A DNA stretch of 64,000 nt, taken from positions 1-64,000 of the forward strand of contig JAVJQK010000148.1 of the NCBI GenBank assembly GCA_040218145.1, written 5' to 3'. The stretch is from Sandaracinaceae bacterium. GTDB taxonomy: Bacteria; Myxococcota_A; Polyangia; Polyangiales; Sandaracinaceae. The translations under genes and the position numbers were made by a program. Shown here in pieces: positions 57,701 to 64,000 of this stretch (positions within the stretch are counted from its first letter, which is position 1; each line of letters begins with the position of its first letter). The notes under the pieces are model-generated. The model was not told the DNA's origin. It searched no databases and was given only the letters and a program-made list of their open reading frames with translations.

Positions 57701-57831
57701 GCGCTCACGTCGGGCAAGACGTCGACCGGCATCTCGCCGAGCTCGAACAGGCCCAAGCCGGTCGCCATGGCGGCCACCGCGAGCACGATCACGCGGTGAC
57801 GCAGGGAGGCGCGCAGGAGGAAGTCGACCAT
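54736..57831 (-). CDS. RND efflux permease, CusA/CzcA-like
   Basis: Inner-membrane proton-driven pump subunit of 1031 residues: typical RND plan of twelve helices with two large periplasmic loops. N-terminus MVDFLLRASLRHRV, PVDVLPDVSAP, the helix 4 relay region GELVDDAIVDVENVARR and the second-half helix segment TTIGFITLFGIATRNGILL are visible. The overall segment order is that of the heavy-metal efflux (HME) branch; I cannot place the metal-site Met residues by eye. The ATG overlaps the adaptor gene stop by one base. Last gene of the BlaI-M56-TolC-adaptor-RND operon. Confidence 0.93.
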   Translation of the reverse strand: MVDFLLRASLRHRVIVLAVAAMATGLGLFELGEMPVDVLPDVSAPRVVIVTEATGLAPVEIEQLITFPIETAVNGAAGTRTIRSASAPGISIVFVDFDWDTDDVIARQRVTERLQSVAGTLPEEASAPLLAPPSSVMGEIAFIALTSDTVDEMELRRIAERDVRRRLLSVDGISRAVVIGGAERQYQVILDPAALNRFDLTPTEVADAVRAGSTNAPGGYLVEGPQESIVRVLGRATGTADLAAIRVGERAGVPITVADVAEVRVGAAVRRGDASYEARPAIILSIVKQPAADTVATTARVDEALDGLEPTLRHRGVTLHRDLFRQVDFIDTAIDNVVTVLRDGAILVALVLIFFLWHPGATVISVLAIPLSVLGATLALDALGYGLNVMTIGGLAIAVGELVDDAIVDVENVARRLRERRTMPEHERPPILETVYRASSEIRTSIVSATLVLALVFTPILFLGGFEGRLLAPLAVAYLVAIGASLLVAVTITPVLASYLLPLKKGDDREPPVVRGLIRVFAPALDASMKRPVEVVLGATLFAVLGLYGLTLAGRSFLPELREGALNVGMVTLPGTSLAESDQLGRLAEEALMADPAVTSVARRVGRAERDEHVQGPERNELEVQLDPEDPRSREALLDDLRHRVSVVPGATFTFGQPISHRIDHLVAGHRTALAVKLVDDDLGALRAAGRQIETALRALPGLVDVEMEPMVDVPQLSVDVDADAAARYGMSRGEAARVIGLALWGQRAEPIFEEGVATDVMVRFGDRLREDPAALRATLVPTPSGATVPIEAIADVRVEPAPNYVMREGVRRRLFVTANVEGADVGTAAEAVRARLEGLDLGDVGWELTGRAEEQARAQTKLILLGLVAMLGIMLVVGATLKSGRRTAIVLTNLPLALTGGVVGVWLSGGTLSVATTIGFITLFGIATRNGILLATRMQDLEHEGVERVEAARRAALERLAPITMTALTAALGLLPLGLALGEPGTEIQAPMALVILTGLATSTALNMVVVPTLLARWGGEAALTARPSP

Positions 57832-59387
57832 CAGTGCACGTGTCCGTGTGGGGCGCCGCCCTCGGCCGCGCGCGACGCCAGGTGCACGAGGTAGCCGCCG
57901 ACGGTCACGACGCGCTCGCCCGGCTCGAGCCCCTCGACCACGGCGCTCCCGCCTCCGCGCGCGACGACGCGGACGGGGCGCTCCTCGAAGCGCTCGCCCT
58001 CGCGCTGCACGAAGATGACGGGCCGGCCGTCGACGTCGATGAGTGCGCGCTCGGGCACGGTGACCCCCTCGGCCTCCTCGCCGATCGGGATGGCCACGCG
58101 GACCGAGGCGCCGACCCGCAGCGACTCCTCGGGCTCGCGGAGCGACCAGATCACGCGCACGGTGCGGGATCGAGGGTCGACGGCGCTCGAGACGTTGACC
58201 ACCTCTCCCTCGAGCTCACGCCAGGTCTCCTCGCCGAGGAGCTGGAAGCGGATGTGTCCGCGGGGCCGGATCTGCGACGCCCATCGCTCGGGGACGTCCG
58301 CGCGCAGCCAGCGCTCCCCGGGGGCGAGCACGTGGAAGAGCAGTTCGTTGGCCTCCACCGCCTCGCCCGGCGTGACGCGCACGTCGTCGATCACCCCCGC
58401 GATCGGGGTGGTGATGCGCCAGCTGCCCCGGCCGCGACCTCGCTCGGCCGCGCCGTAGAGCGAGCGCGCGCGGCGCGAGGCGGCGAGCGAGGCCTCGGCC
58501 ACCCGGACCGCGCGCCGGGCCTCTTCGAGCCGCCTCTCGGGGATGGCCTGATCGGCGCGCATGCGCTCGACTCGCGTCAGCTCGGCCCGCGCGTTCTCGA
58601 GGGCGGCCTCCGCGTCGACGACCTGGAGCTGGGCCCGCGTCGCGTCCTCGGGCGCGCCAGGGGTCGGCGCGAAGGTGGCGAGCTCCTCGTTCGCCGAGAC
58701 CTCTCGGCCGGGGCTCGGGAAGCCCCCGCGGCCGGCCGCGACGCGCCCCGCCACCGGCGCGTGGATGTGCGCGGAGCCCTCGGGCGGGGTGGTGATCTCG
58801 CCGGGCGCCTCGACGGTGGGCGCGACCCGGCCGCCGCTCACCGCCTCGGTGCGGAACGGGACGCGCCACTGCTGCTCCTTGAGCAGCGTGATGCCGTCGC
58901 CTCCTTCCTCCTCCTCGTCGTGGTGGTCGGGCGCGCTCGCGTGCACCTCGACCTCGAAGCCGCCGACCGAGAGCGCGGCGCCGATCACCTCCACGCGACC
59001 ACGGTAGGTGCCGGGGCGCGGGGCGGTGATGGAGGGCTGGAAGATGCCGGGGCGCACGTCGTCCGACTCCGCGCTCACCGTCTCGGGGCCCTCGAGCACG
59101 AGGCGCACCCGGGCGTCGGTGACGGCGCGGAAGTCGCTCAGGTCGGTCAGGTGCAGGAGGAACGAGGACTCTTCGCCTGCGACGGGGACGTCCCACTCGG
59201 CGAAGAGCTCCAGGGTGTCGCTCCAGGCGGTGACGCTCTCCACCGCGCCGTGATGGTGGTCGTGATGACCCAGCTCGTCTTCATGATCGTGGACATCGTG
59301 ATCGTGAACGCTGTGGTCCTCGTCGTCGTGATCGTGGCCACACGAGACGGCGAGCACGGTGAGCGACAAGAGCATCAGCTGTCTCAT
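57831..59387 (-). CDS. RND efflux periplasmic adaptor with His-rich leader
   Basis: Membrane-fusion (adaptor) lipoprotein of 518 residues. Signal ends LAVSC; the next 30 residues hold at least fourteen His among Asp/Glu (HDHDDEDHS, HHDHHHG), a likely metal-binding region. An immunoglobulin-like domain (about 50-160) precedes the CusB/HlyD core: barrel-sandwich strands THI-type (AHIHAPVAGRV), a coiled-coil hairpin (AQLQVVDAEAALENARAEL...RRLEEARRAV), lipoyl-like ITTPIAGVIDDVRVTPG and beta-barrel. It ends GHVH. The N-terminal metal site could hand metal to the pump. Confidence 0.92.
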   Translation of the reverse strand: MRQLMLLSLTVLAVSCGHDHDDEDHSVHDHDVHDHEDELGHHDHHHGAVESVTAWSDTLELFAEWDVPVAGEESSFLLHLTDLSDFRAVTDARVRLVLEGPETVSAESDDVRPGIFQPSITAPRPGTYRGRVEVIGAALSVGGFEVEVHASAPDHHDEEEEGGDGITLLKEQQWRVPFRTEAVSGGRVAPTVEAPGEITTPPEGSAHIHAPVAGRVAAGRGGFPSPGREVSANEELATFAPTPGAPEDATRAQLQVVDAEAALENARAELTRVERMRADQAIPERRLEEARRAVRVAEASLAASRRARSLYGAAERGRGRGSWRITTPIAGVIDDVRVTPGEAVEANELLFHVLAPGERWLRADVPERWASQIRPRGHIRFQLLGEETWRELEGEVVNVSSAVDPRSRTVRVIWSLREPEESLRVGASVRVAIPIGEEAEGVTVPERALIDVDGRPVIFVQREGERFEERPVRVVARGGGSAVVEGLEPGERVVTVGGYLVHLASRAAEGGAPHGHVH

Positions 59388-60604
59388 CGAAGACCTCCGA
59401 CCTCGCGCGCGAGCGCGATCTGCGCCAGGCGCGCGGCGAGGGAGAGCGCGACGCGTCGCTCCGCGACCTCGGTGGCCGCGCGGCGCGCGTCGAGCAGCTC
59501 CACCACCGACCGCTCGCCGCCCTGATAGCCGCTGGTCGCGGCGCGCACGAGCAGCTCGACCGGCTCGGCGCTCTCGGACTCGAAGCGGGCGTGCTCCTCG
59601 AGCAGGCGCGTGAGCCTCGCGTGGCTCACGCGGATCCGGGTCTCCACCCGGGCCTCGTAGCGGGCGCGCAGATCCCCCACCGCGGCGCTCGCCTCCGCCG
59701 CGCGCCGCTCGCCTTGCCCGTGATCGAACAGGGGGATCTCCGCGCTGAGCCCGACCGCGTAGCCGTGCCCGACGAGCGGGCCGTCCTGGCGGTTGTAGCC
59801 GCCCTCGACCGAGAACCTCGGGACCCAGCTGAAGTCCGCCGCGGCGCGCGCGCGTCGCGCGGCCTCGTCCGCGCGGGCCAGCGCGCTCAGATCGGGTCGG
59901 CGCGCCTCGGCCGACGTGACCAGCGCCGCGATCGGCGGCGGCGAGGGCGGCGTCAGCTCGCCCTCGAGCGCGTCCGGAGGCTCGGCCCCGAAGAGCGCCG
60001 CGAGCTGCTGCCGGGCCGCGTCCGCGTCGATGCGGGCCTGGGCCGCGCGGCTGCCCGCGAGCTGCGCCCCGATCGCGAGCCGCGCCGTCTCGTAGCCCGA
60101 GACCTCGCCCGCCGCGCGGCGGCTCTCCATCACGCGGAGCGCCTCGCGCAGGGCGTCTCGCTGCGCCTCGAGGACCGCCACGCGCCGCTCCGCCGCGAGC
60201 GCCCGGTGAAACGCAGCCCGCGCCGCCGCGACCGCGTCGAGGCGGACGCGCTCGGCCTCGGCCTCGGACAGTCGGGCCTCCACCTCGGCCAGGGCGCGGC
60301 GCGTGGCCGGCCGCCCGGACAGGTCGAGGGGAACGACGAGGCGGATGATGTCCTGGGCCTGTGCGTTCGGCGCGAAGGCCTCCTGGCGCTCCCACTCGAC
60401 CGACGGATTCGGCAGCAGCCCGGCCCCCTGCGCTTCGCCCTCGGCGAGCCGCGCGCGGGCGTCCGCGGCGAGCACCTCGACCGCCTGCGCGCGGGCGCGC
60501 GCGGTCACGTCGTCTTCCGTCCATCGCTCCTGCGCCGCGGCGGGCGCGACGCTGAGCAGCGTCAGGCAGAAGATGGTCCGATTCGCTATCGGAGTTTTTC
60601 GCAT
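59384..60604 (-). CDS. TolC-family outer-membrane efflux channel
   Basis: Outer-membrane factor of 406 residues with a signal peptide ending AAAQ. It has the two-fold repeated coiled-coil TolC plan: long Ala/Arg/Glu-rich helices, the strand NPSVEWERQE near residue 66 and the repeat SVEGGYNRQDGPLVGHGYAVGLSAEIPLFDHGQGER near 262. Its stop overlaps the adaptor ATG by 4 nt. It completes the tripartite pump. 33 nt separate it from the M56 gene upstream. Confidence 0.93.
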   Translation of the reverse strand: MRKTPIANRTIFCLTLLSVAPAAAQERWTEDDVTARARAQAVEVLAADARARLAEGEAQGAGLLPNPSVEWERQEAFAPNAQAQDIIRLVVPLDLSGRPATRRALAEVEARLSEAEAERVRLDAVAAARAAFHRALAAERRVAVLEAQRDALREALRVMESRRAAGEVSGYETARLAIGAQLAGSRAAQARIDADAARQQLAALFGAEPPDALEGELTPPSPPPIAALVTSAEARRPDLSALARADEAARRARAAADFSWVPRFSVEGGYNRQDGPLVGHGYAVGLSAEIPLFDHGQGERRAAEASAAVGDLRARYEARVETRIRVSHARLTRLLEEHARFESESAEPVELLVRAATSGYQGGERSVVELLDARRAATEVAERRVALSLAARLAQIALAREVGGLR

Positions 60605-60637
60605 GATGATGTCGGCGCGTTCCAGCTGGGAGCGGGG

Positions 60638-61585
60638 TCAGGCCCCGAGGAGGTGAACCGAGACCTCCACCGCGTGGTGGATGGAGGTGGTGAGCGCGCC
60701 CATCGCGGCGGTGGTGACGAGGGTCAGGCCGGTGACCTGGCCGCGGGTGGGGCCGGCGACGTAGCGCGGCGCGTCGAGCAGCACGCGCACGCGGTGATCG
60801 AGGTCGCCCTCGTCGAAGCCCACCCCCATCATTGGCGGCCTCGCGGGCGAGCGCTGAGACGCGCGCGCCCAGGCGACGATCTGTCGCGCGACCTCCACCC
60901 GGTCTCCCAGCGCGAGGGCGGCCGCGTCGTCCGCGGCCAGCTCCTGCGACGCGACCAGCCGGCGGTCGAGACGCGCGCCGATCCAGGGCGCGTGCAGCGC
61001 GTCTCCGAGGCGGGTCAGCAGGCGCATGAGCGGGTCGCGGTGCGCGGCGTGGTCGCGCTCGTGCGCCATGACGGCGCCCCACTCGGGGAGCGCGGCGGTG
61101 GCCTCCGAGACGAACACCTGCGGGCGGAAGAACCCGGCCGTGAACGCGAGCGGCGCGTCGACGGGCAGGATGACCGCGTCGCCGACGCGTCGACCGCCGC
61201 CGAGCCGGCGCACGAGGCGCCCCGCGCGCACGCCGCGGAGCAGCTCGGGGGTGACCCGCCAGAGCGCGCGCAGACAGAAGAGCCCGGCGAAGACGCTGAG
61301 CGCGAGCGGCGGCGCGGGGACGCCGCAGAGCAAGCAAAGGTGCAGGTGCCCGGCGTCGATCAGGCAGTGGTCGGGCAGCCCGAGCCAGGGATGCGGCACG
61401 AAGACGGCGAGGGCGACCAGCAGTCCTCCGAGCGCGGGGAGCAGGGCGGCGATGGTCAGCACCCGGGCCCGCGGCCGGGGGTGCAGCCGGCCGAGCGGCG
61501 CGAGCGCGACGGGCACGCCGACCGCCAGCGAGAGCAGCACGCAGCTGACGCCGAAGACGCCGACCACCCAGACGAGCTCCGCCAT
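60638..61585 (-). CDS. Short M56 (BlaR1-like) membrane metalloprotease
   Basis: Membrane zinc protease of 315 residues. Helices near 3-28, 43-63 and 92-108, then a cytoplasmic protease domain with RPQVFVSEA, HERDH (175-179) and the second-site Glu in ASQELAADDA, and a last helix near 285-300. Unlike BlaR1 it has no C-terminal penicillin-binding sensor. Its two extracytoplasmic parts are rich in metal-type ligands: between helices 2 and 3, His65, His73, Cys74, His80, His82, Cys84 and Cys87; after the last helix, HH and H in SIHHAVEVSVHLLG. The start overlaps the BlaI gene stop (TGATG). Confidence 0.88.
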   Translation of the reverse strand: MAELVWVVGVFGVSCVLLSLAVGVPVALAPLGRLHPRPRARVLTIAALLPALGGLLVALAVFVPHPWLGLPDHCLIDAGHLHLCLLCGVPAPPLALSVFAGLFCLRALWRVTPELLRGVRAGRLVRRLGGGRRVGDAVILPVDAPLAFTAGFFRPQVFVSEATAALPEWGAVMAHERDHAAHRDPLMRLLTRLGDALHAPWIGARLDRRLVASQELAADDAAALALGDRVEVARQIVAWARASQRSPARPPMMGVGFDEGDLDHRVRVLLDAPRYVAGPTRGQVTGLTLVTTAAMGALTTSIHHAVEVSVHLLGA

Positions 61586-61971
61586 CAGTCGCCCTTCCGC
61601 TGCTTCAGGGCCTCTTCGAGCCGGTCGAGGGTGGACGCGTCCGCTTCGGCCACCGCGTCGAGGAACGCCGCGAGCAGCCCCGTGTTCGCGAGCGCCGACG
61701 CGCCGCCCGCCGCCTCGACCATGCGCCGCGCGTGAAAGCTCTCGCGGTCGATGGACGCGCGGTAGCGGAACGCGTGGCTGACCTTCCACCGCTCGACGAG
61801 CCCCTTGCGGTGCAGCCGCTCGAGGGCCGAGCCGACGGTGTTGAGGGTGATGTCGCGCGGCTTGCCGACCCGGGCGTGGGTCGACGCCACGTCGGACTCT
61901 TGCTCGGTCCAGAGATGCTCCAGCACCGCCAGCTCGAGCTCCCCCAGCACCGGAAGGGCCTCGTCCGTCAT
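61585..61971 (-). CDS. BlaI/MecI/CopY-family repressor
   Basis: Winged-helix repressor of 128 residues, BlaI/MecI family. Recognition-helix region DITLNTVGSALERLHRKGLVERWKVSHAFRYRA matches the family core; the C-terminal dimerisation helices include DRLEEALKQ. These repressors are normally inactivated by an M56 protease, which is encoded next. The ATG at 61971 is chosen because it follows a promoter-like CAGGAT by 7 nt; the frame continues upstream to 61992 but into the operator. It heads the five-gene efflux operon. Confidence 0.93.
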   Translation of the reverse strand: MTDEALPVLGELELAVLEHLWTEQESDVASTHARVGKPRDITLNTVGSALERLHRKGLVERWKVSHAFRYRASIDRESFHARRMVEAAGGASALANTGLLAAFLDAVAEADASTLDRLEEALKQRKGD

Positions 61972-61978
61972 GCCCGGG

Positions 61979-61984
61979 ATCCTG
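61979..61984 (-). promoter_or_regulatory. -10-like hexamer CAGGAT for the BlaI operon
   Basis: CAGGAT lies 7 nt before the BlaI ATG and 16 nt after a perfect TTGACA (minus strand 62006-62001), so the expected transcript starts at the start codon or within two bases of it. Confidence 0.5.
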
Positions 61985-61987
61985 CGC

Positions 61988-62018
61988 CCCAATCTCCGAT
62001 TGTCAATCGGAGATTGGG
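61988..62018. promoter_or_regulatory. Operator-like 14-bp perfect palindrome at the BlaI promoter
   Basis: CCCAATCTCCGATT, spacer GTC, AATCGGAGATTGGG: 14-bp perfect arms. The -35-like TTGACA sits exactly across the dyad centre on the minus strand. It lies between the uvrC stop (62020) and the BlaI start. Binding of the repressor here would block the operon, and the palindrome lacks a T run on either strand, which argues against a uvrC terminator. Confidence 0.75.
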
Positions 62019-62019
62019 C

Positions 62020-63930
62020 TCAGGGCTCCTCGAAGGCGTTCTCGAGCGCCGCTCGCTCCGCGTCTGCCGCATCCGCGGGCACGTCGGGGGCGGCGGCCGC
62101 GCCGTGGAACGTGCGATGGATGGCCTCGGCCTGGCGCTTGTTCGCGCCCGCCTCCTGGAGCGCCTCGAGGTCGGCCTGCGTGACCGCCTTCAGCGAGCCG
62201 AGCCTCTTGAGCAGCGCGGCGCGCGTCTTCGGGCCTACGCCCGGGATGTCGTCCAGGCCGCTCTTGAGGCGTCGTCGTTTGCCCAGCTTCAGCCGCAGCT
62301 GGTTGCTCCGCCGGTGGGCCTCGTCGCGCGCGAGGGTCAGCAGGTGGCGCGGCGCGCTCCGCTCGGGGAGCACGATGGCGTTCTTCTGGCCGGGCAAGAA
62401 CACCCGCTCGACCACCTTCGTCTCGCCGCCCGCGCTCCGCTCCTTGGCGAGGCCCGCCAGGTTCAGGCCCTCGATGCCCAGGTCGCGCGCGGCCGCGATC
62501 GCCACGTTGAGCTGGCCCTTGCCGCCGTCGACGACGAAGAGATCCGGCAGCTCCCAGCCTTCTTCTTCGTCCCGGCCACGCCGGAAGCGTCGCGACAAGA
62601 CCTCGTACATCGCGCCGTAGTCGTCGCCCCCGCTCGCCTTCTTCACGCGGAAGGAGCGGTAGCGGCTCTTGTCGAGCTCTCCGTCCGTGATCGCCGTGAT
62701 CGCGGCCACGGTGTCTGCGCCGCCGAGGTGTGAGACGTCCACGCACTCGATGTGGCGCGGCAGGATCGGCAGGCGGAGCTTCTTCTGGAGCTGCTGGAGC
62801 CGCTCCTCCAGGTTCTCCTTCGCGCGCGCCTTCTCGCGGTAGGCGTGCTCGGCGTTCTCCTTGGCCATCTCGAGGAGGCGCACGCGCGGCCCGCGCTGCG
62901 GCACGAGCACCTTCATCTTCTTGCCGCGCTCCTCGCCGAGCCAGGCCTCCATGCCCTCGGCCGCCTCGACCTCGAGCGGCAGCAGCAGCTCGTCCGGGAT
63001 GGTCCCGCCCAGCCGGTAGTACTCGCTGACGAAGCTCGCCACGAGCTCGTCGTCGGGCAGGGTCACGCCCTTCAGATCGAAGGTGCGCACCTGCTTGAGG
63101 TGGCCGTCTCGGACCTCGAGCAGCGCCACCTCCACCTGGTCGCCCGCGCGCACGAAGCCGATCACGTCCTGGTCGACGGCCTTCACGGTCGCGATGCGCT
63201 GGGTCGTCCGCACCCGCTCGACCGCGCGCAGCTGGTCCCGATAGACCGCCGCCTGCTCGTAGTCCTGCGCGTCCGCCGCGTCGCGCATGCGCCGCTCGAG
63301 GTCGTCGACGAGCTGGTCGTGCTTGCCCTCGAGGAAGAGCCCGGCGAGGTCCACCTGCGCGCCGTACGCGTCGCGGTCCACCTCCAGCACGCAGGGCGCG
63401 GGGCAGCGCTTGATCTGGTACTGCAGACACGGCCGCACCCGCGCCCGAAAGTCGGTGTCGCGGCAGGTGCGCAGCTTGAAGAAGCGGTTGATCTGCCGGA
63501 GCGTCTGCCGCGCGCTGGTCGCGGAGTCGTAGGGGCCGTAGTAGCGGGCGCCGTCGGGCTTCGGCCGCCGCACGACGCTCAGCCGCGGCCAGGTGTCCTC
63601 GGGCTGGATGCGGATGGAGAGGAAGTCCTTGTCGTCGCGGAGCTTGACGTTGTAGCGGGGCTGGTGCTGCTTGATGAGCTCGTTCTCGAGCAGCGCCGCC
63701 TCCTTCTCGTTGCCGACCACGAACGTCTCGAGATCGCCGAGCTCGCGCTCGAGGTAGCTGATGAAGAAGCGGTCGTCGCTGTTGCCGGCCTGGAAGTAGC
63801 TGCGCACCCGGCTGCGGAGGCTCCCGGCCTTGCCGACGTAGAGCACCCCGCCCGCGCGGTCCTTGAACAGGTAGACGCCTGGGCTCGCGGGGAGCGCGTC
63901 GAGCTTCTGCTGTACGTGCTCGGGCAGCAT
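62020..63930 (-). CDS. uvrC: Excinuclease ABC subunit C
   Basis: Nucleotide excision repair nuclease of 636 residues, normal length. GIY-YIG nuclease domain SPGVYLFKDRAGGVLYVGKA (about 15-35); UvrB-binding UVR motif ERRMRDAADAQDYEQAAVYRDQL (about 205-230); C-terminal RNase H-like nuclease with CVDVSHLGG and VVDGGKGQL; tandem helix-hairpin-helix at the end (DDIPGVGPKTRAALLKRLG). It makes both incisions around a lesion. TACCCT lies 9 nt before the ATG at 63930. Not related functionally to the BlaI operon downstream. Confidence 0.98.
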   Translation of the reverse strand: MLPEHVQQKLDALPASPGVYLFKDRAGGVLYVGKAGSLRSRVRSYFQAGNSDDRFFISYLERELGDLETFVVGNEKEAALLENELIKQHQPRYNVKLRDDKDFLSIRIQPEDTWPRLSVVRRPKPDGARYYGPYDSATSARQTLRQINRFFKLRTCRDTDFRARVRPCLQYQIKRCPAPCVLEVDRDAYGAQVDLAGLFLEGKHDQLVDDLERRMRDAADAQDYEQAAVYRDQLRAVERVRTTQRIATVKAVDQDVIGFVRAGDQVEVALLEVRDGHLKQVRTFDLKGVTLPDDELVASFVSEYYRLGGTIPDELLLPLEVEAAEGMEAWLGEERGKKMKVLVPQRGPRVRLLEMAKENAEHAYREKARAKENLEERLQQLQKKLRLPILPRHIECVDVSHLGGADTVAAITAITDGELDKSRYRSFRVKKASGGDDYGAMYEVLSRRFRRGRDEEEGWELPDLFVVDGGKGQLNVAIAAARDLGIEGLNLAGLAKERSAGGETKVVERVFLPGQKNAIVLPERSAPRHLLTLARDEAHRRSNQLRLKLGKRRRLKSGLDDIPGVGPKTRAALLKRLGSLKAVTQADLEALQEAGANKRQAEAIHRTFHGAAAAPDVPADAADAERAALENAFEEP

Positions 63931-63962
63931 GGTCGGCGAAGGGTAGCTCGACGGAACGCGAA

Positions 63963-63989
63963 CGCCCCCGACCGGGAGGGTCGAGGGCG
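63963..63989. other. Imperfect stem-loop near the window end
   Basis: Eleven-bp stem with one mismatch and loop GGGAG. It could end a gene beyond the window, but the flanks show no T run. Confidence 0.3.
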
Positions 63990-64000
63990 CGGAAGGGATT

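Noticed and set aside
55000-57894. 964-residue plus-strand frame opposite the RND gene
   Set aside because: Shadow of the RND pump: composition dominated by Arg, His, Ala and Asp, no fold or start signal.
61988-62018. uvrC terminator
   Set aside because: The palindrome follows the uvrC stop by two bases but has no T run; TTGACA at its centre and the BlaI gene next to it favour an operator.

Overview
The window is a very GC-rich bacterial chromosome segment with densely packed genes. It points to a myxobacterium (Myxococcota, most like Polyangiales/Sandaracinaceae). The evidence is a large number of short lipoproteins whose lipobox is followed by Asp/Gly/Pro-rich linkers, two surface proteins ending in a MYXO-CTERM-type tail (Gly-Cys-Gly-Cys, one membrane helix, Arg cluster), Hanks-type Ser/Thr kinases including a kinase-nSTAND-WD40 giant, an FHA/VWA protein, a PP2C phosphatase, and a caspase-like lipoprotein. 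I see no rRNA, tRNA, CRISPR array or insertion sequence.

Layout. 0.2-4.2 kb: MFS transporter plus aldehyde dehydrogenase, a repeat-bearing lipoprotein and a small membrane protein. 4.3-9.6 kb: PP2C phosphatase, divergent PQQ sugar dehydrogenase, and a three-gene operon of two unrecognised proteins and an ATP-dependent DNA-ligase-like enzyme. 9.6-16 kb: secreted beta-domain lipoproteins, a MYXO-CTERM protein, a caspase-like lipoprotein and a polytopic membrane protein. 16-19 kb: three-subunit proton-translocating transhydrogenase. 19-28.6 kb: Cys-rich lipoprotein, kinase, TypA, PHA-granule protein with a short acyl-CoA-dehydrogenase-like protein, a kinase/VWA-FHA pair, a tandem-UspA protein, DUF1990. 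28.6-41.1 kb: kinase-nSTAND-WD40 protein, lipoproteins, cytochrome c, Uup-type ABC-F, an Arg-rich Tat candidate, an SGNH lipoprotein with a hexanucleotide tract, a PPOX-family protein, MalQ. 41.2-43.7 kb: the most accessory-looking part, an HNH endonuclease gene and about 1 kb of gene-poor DNA with palindromic tandem repeats, bracketed by a 24-bp inverted repeat. 43.7-54.8 kb: histidine kinase, three Cys-rich or repeat-rich surface proteins, a CruF-like membrane protein, a Sel1-repeat protein, an M29-like peptidase. 54.7-62 kb: a five-gene operon in which a BlaI-type repressor and a short M56 protease precede a complete TolC/adaptor/RND efflux system. 62-63.9 kb: uvrC.

The strongest candidates for something undescribed are (i) the BlaI-M56-RND operon, where the protease lacks a beta-lactam sensor but has Cys/His-rich extracytoplasmic segments beside an adaptor with a His-rich leader, suggesting metal sensing; (ii) the ligase operon with two unrecognised partners; and (iii) a recurrent TAnnnT hexamer 6-9 nt before many start codons, suggesting widespread leaderless transcription. 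All functional statements are inferred from motifs and gene order read by eye; no database search was possible.
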